From Oleiharenicola lentus (GTDB lineage: Bacteria; Verrucomicrobiota; Verrucomicrobiia; Opitutales; Opitutaceae): a stretch of DNA of 64,000 bases. The position numbers were made by a program, and so were the translations under genes. The notes below the pieces were generated by a model. The model did no database searches, was not told the DNA's origin, and worked only from the letters and a program-made list of their open reading frames with translations. The stretch covers positions 1,181,693-1,245,692 of the forward strand of contig NZ_SDHX01000001.1 in the NCBI RefSeq assembly GCF_004118375.1. Direction: 5' to 3'. Positions 36,999-45,195 of the stretch are shown piece by piece. Each line of letters opens with the position of its first letter. Positions within the stretch are counted from its first letter, which is position 1.

Positions 36999-37469
36999 TC
37001 ACAATCCGTTCCAGCCGCCGCCAGCTGCGGGCATTTCTTCCCCCAGGTTGAATCGGATGGTTTGTTCCAGGATGTAGATGACCGGACGTCCGTTCTCGTC
37101 AGCCATCGGATAGTATTTCCAACGCTTGGCCGCGTCCAACACCGCCTGGCCAAACTCCGCCGTGGGTGAGCTGCTGACGACGGTGTAGTCAATCGCTTCT
37201 CCGGTTTGATCCACGATGATCCGGACTACTCCGACTCCCTGGATCCGGTTTCGCTTTGCTTCTGTCGGATAGACCGGTGGCGTGGACTTGTCGCAGCGCA
37301 CCTGGTTGGCATCGAAAACCGAGACTTCCAGGCCCTTGTGCATCATCGTGCCGATGGGCTTGGCCGTGATCGACGAAACGACCGGTTGGTGGGTGCTGCA
37401 GCCGGCAAGGGCCCACATAATCGCCGGTAAAATCGCCGCGAGGATTGAATGTCTATAGGGGTGATTCAT
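36999..37469 (-). CDS. TonB C-terminal-domain lipoprotein
   Basis: About 156 residues from ATG 37,469. The signal peptide ends in lipobox WALAGC, so the protein is lipidated. Its C-terminal domain has the TonB fold: PPVYPTEAKRNRIQGVGVVR, then VDQTGEAIDYTVVSSSP and AAKRWKYYPMADENG. Usual TonB proteins have a transmembrane anchor and a long Pro-rich spacer; neither is present. It follows the TonB-dependent receptor gene on the same strand by 70 bases, hinting at a linked role. No energising ExbB/ExbD here. Confidence 0.78.
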   Translation of the reverse strand: MNHPYRHSILAAILPAIMWALAGCSTHQPVVSSITAKPIGTMMHKGLEVSVFDANQVRCDKSTPPVYPTEAKRNRIQGVGVVRIIVDQTGEAIDYTVVSSSPTAEFGQAVLDAAKRWKYYPMADENGRPVIYILEQTIRFNLGEEMPAAGGGWNGL

Positions 37470-37539
37470 GGATAACGAGCCATCTTCGACACGCTCCACG
37501 CAACGGGGTTCATCACCCATGAAAATATGATTGCTGGCT

Positions 37540-40500
37540 CTAAAAGCTCGCGGTCACCGACAGCGAGTAGGTGCGGCCGCGCCAGTCGCCGTAGGGCTGG
37601 ACGCCGGCGCCGGTGGGGTCGGCGGCGTATTTCGGGAAGTCGAAGCCGGAGAGGTTGTTCACGCGCAGCTGGGCATGCAGGCGGAAGTTCTGCGGGTTGC
37701 CCGGCAGCCAGCGCGTGAGGTCGGTCTGGGCGAAGGCGTCGAACTGCCAGTAGGGCTTGATCCGGCTGGCGCCCTGGGCGGCTTGCTCGATGAGGGGCAG
37801 TGTGCGCTCGCCGAGGTAGTGTCCGTCCACGCCAAAACCCCAGGCCGGGCCGGTCCACGCGGCGCCGAAGGTGAGGCGGTGACGCAGCAGGCCGGGCGCG
37901 GTGCCGTCGGGATGATCGAGCTGGTCCACGACGGGTTGCGACGGGTCGAGTTGGTTGGCGTAACGCTGAAACCACACCCAGCGGCCGCGCAGCTCGAGCG
38001 TGCCGCCGAGGAAGCCGCTCCAGGCGTATTCGGCCGCGAGGTTCCAGTTCTGCGAGTGCCGCTGAGACACGTTGGCAAAGCCGGTCAGCAGGGTGGTGAT
38101 GCGGCCGGTGCCGGCGGGATCGCGCTCCACCCGGTCGGGGAAAAAGGATTCGAGGTTCACCACGGTCTGGGCCGTGAGCCCGATGATCTCGTCGGTCTTG
38201 GTGGTGTCGGCGAAATCCAGCGAGGCGCGGAAGCGGTGCGTGCGGCCGCGGGTGAAGACCAGGCCGGCGGTCTGCGTGACGGCGGATTCGGCGCGGATGT
38301 CCGGATTCACCGCCACCTTCGCGTCGGTGAAGTAGCTCTCGCCGCGAACCGGATCAACGATGCTCACGAGATCGGCGCCCGAGCCGCTGCCACTGCCTTG
38401 GTCCAGCCGGCGGCTCATCACCGGGTTGGGAAACCGGTTGGACGTGGTGTAGGAGGCGCGGAAGGCGAGGCCGTTGCGGAGATCTACCTTGAGGCCGAAG
38501 GTCGGCGCGAGATTCGTCTCATTGGACTGGGTGGAAACGATGTAGCGGACGGCGGTGTCGGTCTCGACCGACCTGATGGCCCGCGGCAGCATCCGCACGG
38601 GCACGAGCGGGGCCTGGATTTCGCCGAAGACGCTGATGCGCTCGAGCGTGCGACCGCTCCATTCCTCAATCGCTGCGGCCGGGGTGCCGTCGGCGAAGCG
38701 CGGCGCGGAGGTGTAGGGCGCGAGGCGGTTGAGCCGGTAGTCGGCCCCGAGGTTGAGCGTGCCCTCGCCGGTGGGCAGCGGCAGCGCCTCGTGGGTGAGC
38801 CGGGCGGCGCCCTCGATCGTGTGGTAGTCGCCGAGCGTCACGAACCGCCCCGGCCCGCCGTGATGGATGAGCGCGCGGTCGTAGAACTCCTGCGGTGGGC
38901 CGTGTACCTGCGTGTCCCGCAACGGTTGGTAGAGACCGGCGTCCACGAGCTGCTGCCAACGGTCGTGATCCACGCCCACCAGCCCGCGGTAACGTGCGAC
39001 GTTGCGGGCATATTGGGCGTCGAAGGTCAGCTTCCAGTCGCCCGGGAGCTTCAGCAGTGCGCCACCCACGAAGGAGAAGGAGTCGAGCTGCGCCTCGTTG
39101 TAATTCTGGCCGAGGGCTGGCGTGGTCTCGTGCAGGGCGACGCGCAGGTCCTGGCCGAAGGGATTCAGCGTGGTGTTGGCGCGGGCGAGTTCCAGCTCGG
39201 CCGCGAAGACCTCGTGGCCGCGGTGCACGATCGTGCGGCCGTAGCTGGCGTCGAGGCCAAGCTGGAGCCAGGGCGTGGCATCGAACACCGCCGAGCCATA
39301 CCAGGTGGCGCGGCGCTGCTCGCGCCCGTAGAGGAAATCCTGGCTGTTGGGGTTCGTCGCGAGGCCGCCCGGCGGATCGAAGGGGCCGGTGCTGAACACG
39401 CCCTGCCTGCCGGTGAACGCGGCCAGCCCGCCGCGACCGTCGGCCCCCGGCGGGACGGACGCGAAGTTGGCCGTGCCGGCCCCAAACAGGGGCGAGCCGT
39501 CGGCGCTGACGACATTGGGCGTGTCGCGCGGCGCAAAGCCCGCCGGGGTGCGCACGAGCCGGGCGCGCTGGTAGCCGAGCTCGCTCTCCACCGCGGGCGC
39601 GGTCTCCGTAAAGGTGGCGTTGAGGCGCAGGCGCAGCCGGCCGTCGAGCAGGGTGCGGCCGTGGGAGAGCGAGACGGAGGCCTGCGGGGCATCGAATCCG
39701 CCCATGGCATTGGTGTAGGTGGTGCGCAGCTCCGTGCCGTCGAGGTCGGGCGTGAGCACGATGTTGATCACGCCGCCGACGGCGTTGCCGGTGTAGAGGG
39801 CCGAGGCCGAGGTCGGGAGCACCTCGATCTGCTGCACGAGCGAGAGCGGCACGAGGTTCACGTCGGGGGTGCCGAGCTCGCCGGGGACGTTCGTGAAGGT
39901 TTCCGGCAGACGCCGGCCGTTGACGAGGATGACGGTCTCGTCGGAGCCGTAGCCACGCAGCTGGAGGTTGGAGCTGCCCGAGATGATGCTGCCCTGCGTG
40001 CTGTCCTGCTCGGGCGGCTGGGTGGTGTTGGACTCGAGGAGCTCGCGCTGGAGGAACTCGTTCAGCTGCACGACGCCGCTGCGGACAATCTGCTCACGGT
40101 TGAAGACCGTGAACGGCAGCGCGTTGTCCGCCGTGCGCGGCAGGTCAAGGTTGCCGGCGGCGCGGCGCGGGGCGGCGCCCACGCCTTCGCCGATGGGCAG
40201 GCGGTCGTTGCGCTCGGTCACGACATAGGGATCGAGCACCGTGATGTCGGCGGCGGCGCGCAGCCGGAGCGAGCCGAGGTCAAGCGCGCTGCCGGTCTCC
40301 ACCGCGAGGCCGGTTTGCTCCAGCAACTGGTAGCCGGGGCCGCCGGCGAAAAGCCGGTGCGTGCCGGGTGCGACGGTCGGAAACACGAAGGCCCCGTTCG
40401 AATCGGTGGTCGTGCGCAGGCGCGTGCCGGCGAGGGCGACCGGCAGGTTCGCGGCGGGCTCGCCGGCCGGCGTCAGGATACGCCCGGTGATCGCACCGGT

Positions 40501-40989
40501 CGTGGACACGACGCGCGTGATCACGAATTTCCCGCGCAGGTTTCGCCGGGCGGCGAAGCCCGTGTCCTTGAGCAGCTGTTCCAGCGCCTGCGCCGGTTCC
40601 AGGCGGCCGCTGACCGCCTGCGCCTGCACGGTGCGCAGGTCGTCGTAGGAATAGAGCACCTCCACGCCCGCCTGGCGCGAGAAGGCCAGCAGGGCCTCGG
40701 CGGCGGGCTGCGCCGGCAGGTTGAAGTCCACCGGGGCGGCCCGACTGATCACACCCAGCAGCAGGCTGGCGGCGAGCAGGCCAAGGCGGAATACGAAGAT
40801 CGAGGTGGAACGGCTTGTCCCCAAGACGTTGGTTCTACGAGCGGGTGTCGAACAACGCGTTGGGAGCAACGCGTTCCACCAACCTGCCAGACGCTGCGCC
40901 GGCGAAGTTGGTCCGGGGTGGAACCTGCGCTCCGCGCGGGCTCCACCTTCCCGAGCGGATAAGCCGAGGGGGTGTGGTATCGCCTGCAT
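37540..40989 (-). CDS. TonB-dependent receptor with N-terminal STN domain
   Basis: Outer-membrane receptor of 1149 codons. After the signal peptide, a secretin/TonB short N-terminal (STN) domain (about 90-155; VDFNLPAQPAAEALLAFSRQ) interacts with the FecR protein encoded upstream. A carboxypeptidase-regulatory-like (CNA-B) domain follows (about 170-225; GRILTPAGEPAANLPV), then plug (TVILVNGRRLPETFTNVPGE) and barrel. The barrel ends VTASF. The first 56 codons are encoded by palindromic repeat sequence and lack a signal peptide; a TTG at 40,822-40,824 (LGTSRSTSIFVFRLGLLAAS) is a better start for secretion. Substrate (chelate or glycan) unknown; FecR/sigma control is clear from order. Confidence 0.88.
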   Translation of the reverse strand: MQAIPHPLGLSAREGGARAERRFHPGPTSPAQRLAGWWNALLPTRCSTPARRTNVLGTSRSTSIFVFRLGLLAASLLLGVISRAAPVDFNLPAQPAAEALLAFSRQAGVEVLYSYDDLRTVQAQAVSGRLEPAQALEQLLKDTGFAARRNLRGKFVITRVVSTTGAITGRILTPAGEPAANLPVALAGTRLRTTTDSNGAFVFPTVAPGTHRLFAGGPGYQLLEQTGLAVETGSALDLGSLRLRAAADITVLDPYVVTERNDRLPIGEGVGAAPRRAAGNLDLPRTADNALPFTVFNREQIVRSGVVQLNEFLQRELLESNTTQPPEQDSTQGSIISGSSNLQLRGYGSDETVILVNGRRLPETFTNVPGELGTPDVNLVPLSLVQQIEVLPTSASALYTGNAVGGVINIVLTPDLDGTELRTTYTNAMGGFDAPQASVSLSHGRTLLDGRLRLRLNATFTETAPAVESELGYQRARLVRTPAGFAPRDTPNVVSADGSPLFGAGTANFASVPPGADGRGGLAAFTGRQGVFSTGPFDPPGGLATNPNSQDFLYGREQRRATWYGSAVFDATPWLQLGLDASYGRTIVHRGHEVFAAELELARANTTLNPFGQDLRVALHETTPALGQNYNEAQLDSFSFVGGALLKLPGDWKLTFDAQYARNVARYRGLVGVDHDRWQQLVDAGLYQPLRDTQVHGPPQEFYDRALIHHGGPGRFVTLGDYHTIEGAARLTHEALPLPTGEGTLNLGADYRLNRLAPYTSAPRFADGTPAAAIEEWSGRTLERISVFGEIQAPLVPVRMLPRAIRSVETDTAVRYIVSTQSNETNLAPTFGLKVDLRNGLAFRASYTTSNRFPNPVMSRRLDQGSGSGSGADLVSIVDPVRGESYFTDAKVAVNPDIRAESAVTQTAGLVFTRGRTHRFRASLDFADTTKTDEIIGLTAQTVVNLESFFPDRVERDPAGTGRITTLLTGFANVSQRHSQNWNLAAEYAWSGFLGGTLELRGRWVWFQRYANQLDPSQPVVDQLDHPDGTAPGLLRHRLTFGAAWTGPAWGFGVDGHYLGERTLPLIEQAAQGASRIKPYWQFDAFAQTDLTRWLPGNPQNFRLHAQLRVNNLSGFDFPKYAADPTGAGVQPYGDWRGRTYSLSVTASF
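40806..40950. repeat. Palindromic repeat covering the receptor start region
   Basis: GGTGGAACGG (about 40,806) and CGTTCCACCAACC (about 40,870) form an outer stem around AACAACGCGTTGGGAGCAACG, and a second unit GGTGGAACCTGCGCTCCGCG...GGCTCCACC lies at about 40,916-40,950. It is the family of 35,888-35,952, here within the 5' end of the receptor open frame. Confidence 0.6.
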
Positions 40990-40998
40990 GGATCCGGC

Positions 40999-42003
40999 TC
41001 AGCTTTCGTCGGGCAGGCGGACCCGGATGGCGCCGTCGGTCTCGCGGCTGACGCGCAGGTTCATGCCCTCGGTCTCCTCGAGGAAGGCGAGAAAACCGTC
41101 GAGATCGTCGAGGCTGTAGTTGCCGCCCACACGCTTGCCGGCGGCGGCGGTGCTGGCCGTGAGCGTGCGTCCGTGATAGCGGGCGAAACGCGCCAGGGCC
41201 TCGCGCAGCGGCGTGTCGGCGAAGACGATGCGGCCCTGACGCCAGGCCAGCGTGTCGTCGAGCTGGCCGGCGCTCAGGCGGGCTAGGTTGATTTGCTGCG
41301 CGTCGCGCACGAGTCGGTCACCGCCGGTGAGGTTCTGCGGCGCGCCGCCGCCACCGGGGCGCACCTGCACGGAGCCCTCGCGCACCGTGACCTCGAGGCT
41401 CGCGGCGGACTCGGTGCGGACGTTGAACGCGGTGCCGGTCACGCGCACGGAGCCGGCGGGCGTCTCGACGTAGAACGGCCGGGCGGGGTCCTTGGCCACG
41501 CGGAAAAAGGCCTCGCCGCCCGCGAGCCGCACGCGGCGCTCCGTGGCGGTGAGCTCGACGGCGGCGGCGGTCTGGGCGTTCAGCTCGACCTGCGAGCCGT
41601 CGGGCAGGGTGAATTCCTGCCGGGTGGCGACCGCGGTGCCGAGGTTTTGAGAATGATTCTGTGGCTGGCCGGGCCACAGAAAAACCGCAAGGGCCGCGGC
41701 CGCCGCGAGCGTCGCACCGGCCCATGCCGGACGGCGCAACCAGGGAAACGGACGGACAGCCATTGACGCGGTGGGGGATTCCGCCAACTCGTCCCTGACC
41801 CCTGCAAGCAACGGCAGCTGCTGCTCGAGATCGGCGGAAAACTGGCAGTAGGAGGCAAGGAGCGGGCGGTGCGCCGGGTCGGCGGCGAGCCAGGCGGCGA
41901 GTTCGCGCTGGTCGGCGGCGGACAGCTCGGAACCGTCGAGGCGGGCGGCCCAGAGGGCAGCCTGTTCGTCGGCTTGGGCGGTAGGAGGCGTGGAAGGATT
42001 CAT
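40999..42003 (-). CDS. fecR: FecR-family anti-sigma/sigma-regulator
   Basis: 334 residues. N-terminal DUF4880-type cytoplasmic part (WAARLDGSELSAADQRELAA, WLAADPAHRPLL) for sigma binding, one membrane segment at about 90-108 (AWAGATLAAAAALAVFLW), then the periplasmic FecR beta domain (TRQEFTLPDGSQVELNAQT, GEAFFRVAKDPARPFYVET). The C-terminal STN-contact domain has the typical LARFARYHGRTL segment and SLDDLDGFLAFLEE. It is translationally coupled to the sigma gene (ATGA overlap at 42,000-42,003) and followed by the TonB receptor. Confidence 0.94.
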   Translation of the reverse strand: MNPSTPPTAQADEQAALWAARLDGSELSAADQRELAAWLAADPAHRPLLASYCQFSADLEQQLPLLAGVRDELAESPTASMAVRPFPWLRRPAWAGATLAAAAALAVFLWPGQPQNHSQNLGTAVATRQEFTLPDGSQVELNAQTAAAVELTATERRVRLAGGEAFFRVAKDPARPFYVETPAGSVRVTGTAFNVRTESAASLEVTVREGSVQVRPGGGGAPQNLTGGDRLVRDAQQINLARLSAGQLDDTLAWRQGRIVFADTPLREALARFARYHGRTLTASTAAAGKRVGGNYSLDDLDGFLAFLEETEGMNLRVSRETDGAIRVRLPDES

Positions 42004-42626
42004 GACGGGAAGGCCTCGGAACGCGAGGCGGGGGTGGCCGGGGACGACGGAGAAGGGCGAAGGGAGAAGGGAGAACGGAGGTCCACAGAGGGGACGGCGG
42101 GGCGGGAAGCTCCGCCGGTATTTTGCAGCGCGGCCTTCAGCAAGCGGAGGGCGCGGGCGTGCTGTTTTTCGACGGTGCTGATGGCGATGCCGAGGCGGTC
42201 GGCGATTTCCTGGTGGGAGAGGAGTTCGACCTTGCGGAGGAGGAGGACTTTGCGGCAGCCCTCGGGCAGGGCGGCGATGGCCTGCTCCAGCTGCTGGAGT
42301 TCCTGGCGGGCCATCACCTGCTGGGCCACGCCGGGTGCGGCGGAGGGCAGGACATCGTCGGCCGGCGGTTCCGGCAGGAAGGGCACGATGCGGCGGCGCT
42401 TGAGGCGGTTGAAGGCGAGGCGGCGGGCCGTGGTGTAGAGGAGGGCCTCGGGTTTTTCCGCCTGCTGCTTCTCCACGAGCGGATAGACCCGCAGGTAGGC
42501 GTCGTGGGCGACGTCCTGCGCCTCCGCGGAATTCCCGAGGATCCGGGCGAGGTGCTGCCGCAGCGGCGTGAGCGTGCGCTGGTAGAGCCCGGCGAAGGTC
42601 CGGTCACTGGGCGGCGGTTCGGACAT
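42000..42626 (-). CDS. ECF-family RNA polymerase sigma factor
   Basis: About 208 residues from ATG 42,626 (the open frame begins six codons earlier). Sigma region 2 is EAQDVAHDAYLRVYPLVEKQ and region 4 is IAALPEGCRKVLLLRKVELL with helix-turn-helix SHQEIADRLGIAISTVEKQH. In sigma/FecR/TonB-receptor systems, substrate binding at the receptor releases the sigma factor, which activates the receptor operon. Region 4 ends with a Ser/Pro-rich tail of about 35 residues. The gene starts the operon. Confidence 0.94.
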   Translation of the reverse strand: MSEPPPSDRTFAGLYQRTLTPLRQHLARILGNSAEAQDVAHDAYLRVYPLVEKQQAEKPEALLYTTARRLAFNRLKRRRIVPFLPEPPADDVLPSAAPGVAQQVMARQELQQLEQAIAALPEGCRKVLLLRKVELLSHQEIADRLGIAISTVEKQHARALRLLKAALQNTGGASRPAVPSVDLRSPFSLRPSPSSPATPASRSEAFPS

Positions 42627-42883
42627 GGTGGTAGCGTGTAACACTTCACCACTGAAGACAACCGCGCAGCCCCGACCCGCTATCCGGCGGTGCGATTATT
42701 GACCGACCGGTTCCTCCCTTTGCCCCATGGGTTAGGCATGGGCGCGCCAGATGTGGCCGGAGAAGACATTAACCCAGTTCGCCTTACCCGGGAACCAGCG
42801 ATCACTCCACGCGCGCGTTCAGGAGGCCGGGTTGCGGGTTTGGATCAGCGCCTGCAGGAAGCTGCCATCGGTGGGGACGCGGG

Positions 42884-43069
42884 CTACTTCCCGGTGCGGT
42901 TCAGACTCTCGGTCCATACGGTGCAGGCCTCGTTGCTGGCGAACTTGTAGATGCCCTTGGGTTGGCCGCGTCCCCGCGCCAACCGGGCGGCGGTGCGCTG
43001 CAACCGGGCGAAACGCGGCCACGAAGTCTGCCGCAAATGGCCGAGGATCTTGATCGCAGGTTTCTCCAC
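42884..43069 (-). CDS. Possible small protein (61 aa)
   Basis: GTG start at 43,069. KPAIKILGHLRQTSWPRFAR, then RGQPKGIYKFASNEACTVW, looks like a compact helical protein with the P-x-G-x-(Y/F)-(K/R)-F segment seen in small orphan genes that sit beside nucleotidyltransferase genes. There is no start-proximal Shine-Dalgarno; recognition is from the protein pattern only. Confidence 0.4.
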   Translation of the reverse strand: MEKPAIKILGHLRQTSWPRFARLQRTAARLARGRGQPKGIYKFASNEACTVWTESLNRTGK

Positions 43070-43392
43070 GCAGGAAGATTCGTCCCAAAAACGGGGTCGT
43101 CAAGTGCGGCTCCGGGCGCAGCTCCGGGGCTATACCTGCGACGCTGCTGCCCCGTCGCCCTTTCGGATCAACCGAGGATATCTCCCGGCACCGGTGACAT
43201 TGACGTCGTCCCTCGGGGGCGTATCAAGTCCTGACCAATCCGGGAAGCCGAGGGCCGCGGCCACCCCGGACCAGCCAGCAAGATGGTGCAGCATTTAAGA
43301 CATTGCCCTCGTCACACTTTTCCACAGCCCACCGAGCCCAGGTCGGAACTGCGCGCGTCCATGGCTCGTCGTAGATAATAGGCACAAGAACA
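43070..43392. other. Intergenic stretch, no gene seen
   Basis: Nothing recognisable; no repeat stands out. It leads into the more AT-rich small-gene island. Confidence 0.4.
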
Positions 43393-43764
43393 ATGCCCCA
43401 AGAGAATCCCTATTCAGGTCGAGAGGCGGTGATGTTTGATTTTGCCTGTGATGCTCAAAAAAGAGGCGAGCATTTCTTCTACATTAAGATTCCCGGGAAT
43501 ATCGGACCTGTTGAGCGCGGTGATCGCTTTGAGGATCCGCTAGCGGACAAACTTTCTGGACTTGGGGTTGGTAACGTATGCGGCGGCGGGTCGCAGCTGG
43601 GTGAAGGCAAGACCATCGAGTATTGCGGCATAGACGTCATCCTGACGAAACGCGAAGAAGGATTGGCGGTCATATTGGCGGCTTTGCGTGCTTTGGATGC
43701 ACCCGCCGGCACTGTAGTGGAAGAGTATCTTCCAACCCGCATAGATCATCCCGTTTATGCTTAG
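43393..43764 (+). CDS. Conserved hypothetical protein (immunity-protein-like)
   Basis: 123 residues, cytosolic alpha/beta. HFFYIKIPGNIGPVERGDRF, then GGGSQLGEGKTIEYCGIDVI and a C-terminal ALRALDAPAGTVVEEYLP. The strand pattern resembles small proteins found beside polymorphic toxin loci in other bacteria. No toxin gene is visible here. Part of a cluster of short genes richer in A+T than the flanks. Confidence 0.6.
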   Translation: MPQENPYSGREAVMFDFACDAQKRGEHFFYIKIPGNIGPVERGDRFEDPLADKLSGLGVGNVCGGGSQLGEGKTIEYCGIDVILTKREEGLAVILAALRALDAPAGTVVEEYLPTRIDHPVYA

Positions 43765-43844
43765 ATCGCTAATCCGGAAGCCCATCCCAATGTCCCGGCT
43801 GACATGCAGTCAGGACGCATCGTAAACGTTGGCCGATAGAAACT

Positions 43845-44444
43845 ATGTCCCCAAAAGAAGAAGCGTCACTTCGTCAGCTTTACTCGACCTGGCCACTGGA
43901 GCGATTGGCTCGGGCTGCTTCCGTTGAGAAGCAGCAATATACGCCAGAGGCAGTGGCGATCATGCTGGTGGAACTGGAGCAGCGTGGTCTGGCCACCGAC
44001 TCGGTGGCGAAGTTTGCGAGCACGGTTCCTCCATCGTTGCCATCAGGACCGGGCCGAGTGCTGGTGACCGATACCTGGCTGCTGCCAGCGCGTCTGGACC
44101 GCAGGCAATACAGGATCAGAGCCGCCAGCGTTGTCTTCGGCACCGTCGCGCTGGCGGTTCTTCTCGAGTTCATCCCGTTTCTCCAACCGGCCAGTTTTGT
44201 CATTCTGGCCGTCTCCAGCTTTCTGTATTGTGCCCTTGGCTTGCTGTTACCGCGGTGTCGTGACGCGGGCGTGCCTTCGGGAATGGCGATAGTCTTTGCG
44301 CTCTTCCCGTTCACTGCATTTCTGACGTTTTTTGTTTTATTCTTTATCCCATCAAAGGCAGAGGACGGGAGCGCCAAGCAACTACCGGAAACGCCGGCTG
44401 GCGCCCCGGTCTCTGTCGATCAACCAAAGGCTACGCGTCCCTGA
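43845..44444 (+). CDS. Hypothetical membrane protein, orphan
   Basis: 199 residues. An N-terminal helical soluble part (LRQLYSTWPLERLARAASVE, AVAIMLVELEQRGL) is followed by about three membrane segments (AASVVFGTVALAVLLEFIPF, then FVILAVSSFLYCALGLLLP and FALFPFTAFLTFFVLFFIP) and a Pro/Ala-rich tail. Not assigned to a family. Confidence 0.6.
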   Translation: MSPKEEASLRQLYSTWPLERLARAASVEKQQYTPEAVAIMLVELEQRGLATDSVAKFASTVPPSLPSGPGRVLVTDTWLLPARLDRRQYRIRAASVVFGTVALAVLLEFIPFLQPASFVILAVSSFLYCALGLLLPRCRDAGVPSGMAIVFALFPFTAFLTFFVLFFIPSKAEDGSAKQLPETPAGAPVSVDQPKATRP

Positions 44445-44473
44445 CTTCAATTTACTGGCGGAGAAAAATCACC

Positions 44474-44803
44474 ATGCCTCGTTTAAGTGAATCAGTAAGC
44501 GGTGCACTCAGGACGTTCTCATTCTGGATCGCCAATCGCAGCGTCGGTCATCCGATCCTAGAGGGCATCGATTATTCGTGCATTTTTGAAGAGCCGAGCG
44601 CGCTAGAGCAGGTTTACGCCATTTACGCGAACGTCCTCGAGTGCGACGAGCGCGGTCAGGTCATCAACGCACGTCATGCCGAAAGAAGAGCGGCTCAGTA
44701 TATACTCTCTTATGTCACCGGTCGGCGCCCGGAGCCGGAATTCGAAGGCTGGGAGGTTGCCCTCCACCAACCGCCACCAAAGATTGATCCGAAAAGATCA
44801 TGA
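44474..44803 (+). CDS. Small hypothetical protein
   Basis: 109 residues, helical. Preceded by GGCGGAGAAAAATCACC, a good ribosome-binding site 8-10 bases before the ATG. Motifs of note: LRTFSFWIANRSVGHPILEG and YSCIFEEPSALEQVYAIYAN. It looks like an orphan accessory protein. Confidence 0.55.
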   Translation: MPRLSESVSGALRTFSFWIANRSVGHPILEGIDYSCIFEEPSALEQVYAIYANVLECDERGQVINARHAERRAAQYILSYVTGRRPEPEFEGWEVALHQPPPKIDPKRS

Positions 44804-44887
44804 AGAAGAATGCCGATCTCCTGTTGCCAGAGCCAATGTCCGGGTTGGCGCCCGACTAAGGTTCATAGTAATCGATCCAAAAGAAAA

Positions 44888-45103
44888 ATGACCTCAAAGA
44901 TCAAACTATCGCCCCTTGAGGAAGCTGCATACCTGTTGGTATCCGAGATCTGGGAGCGCAAGTGGGATCACATATCCGAAGTTAAGAACCAGCCTGTTGA
45001 GGGTTGGATAGTCATCCCAGCGGAACTCGAGCGCCGAAATCCGGGATACGAGAAGAGCGAGTATGTTCGTGCCATCACGAAAGGGATGCTGTGCTACCGA
45101 TGA
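44888..45103 (+). CDS. Small hypothetical protein
   Basis: 71 residues from ATG 44,888 (LSPLEEAAYLLVSEIWERKW, then VEGWIVIPAELERRNPGYEK). The frame opens 26 codons earlier without a clear start. Last of the small-gene cluster. Not recognised. Confidence 0.5.
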   Translation: MTSKIKLSPLEEAAYLLVSEIWERKWDHISEVKNQPVEGWIVIPAELERRNPGYEKSEYVRAITKGMLCYR

Positions 45104-45195
45104 AATTCTGGTGCGGCTTCGAAGAGAATAGTATCAGGTTTGAAGTGCGACAGGAGTGAAGCGATCACGGCACCCGGCAAGGGGGTGTGATTTGC

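Noticed and set aside
42690-42950. Short plus-strand frame after the sigma gene
   Set aside because: Antisense to a more plausible small minus-strand gene and without family resemblance.
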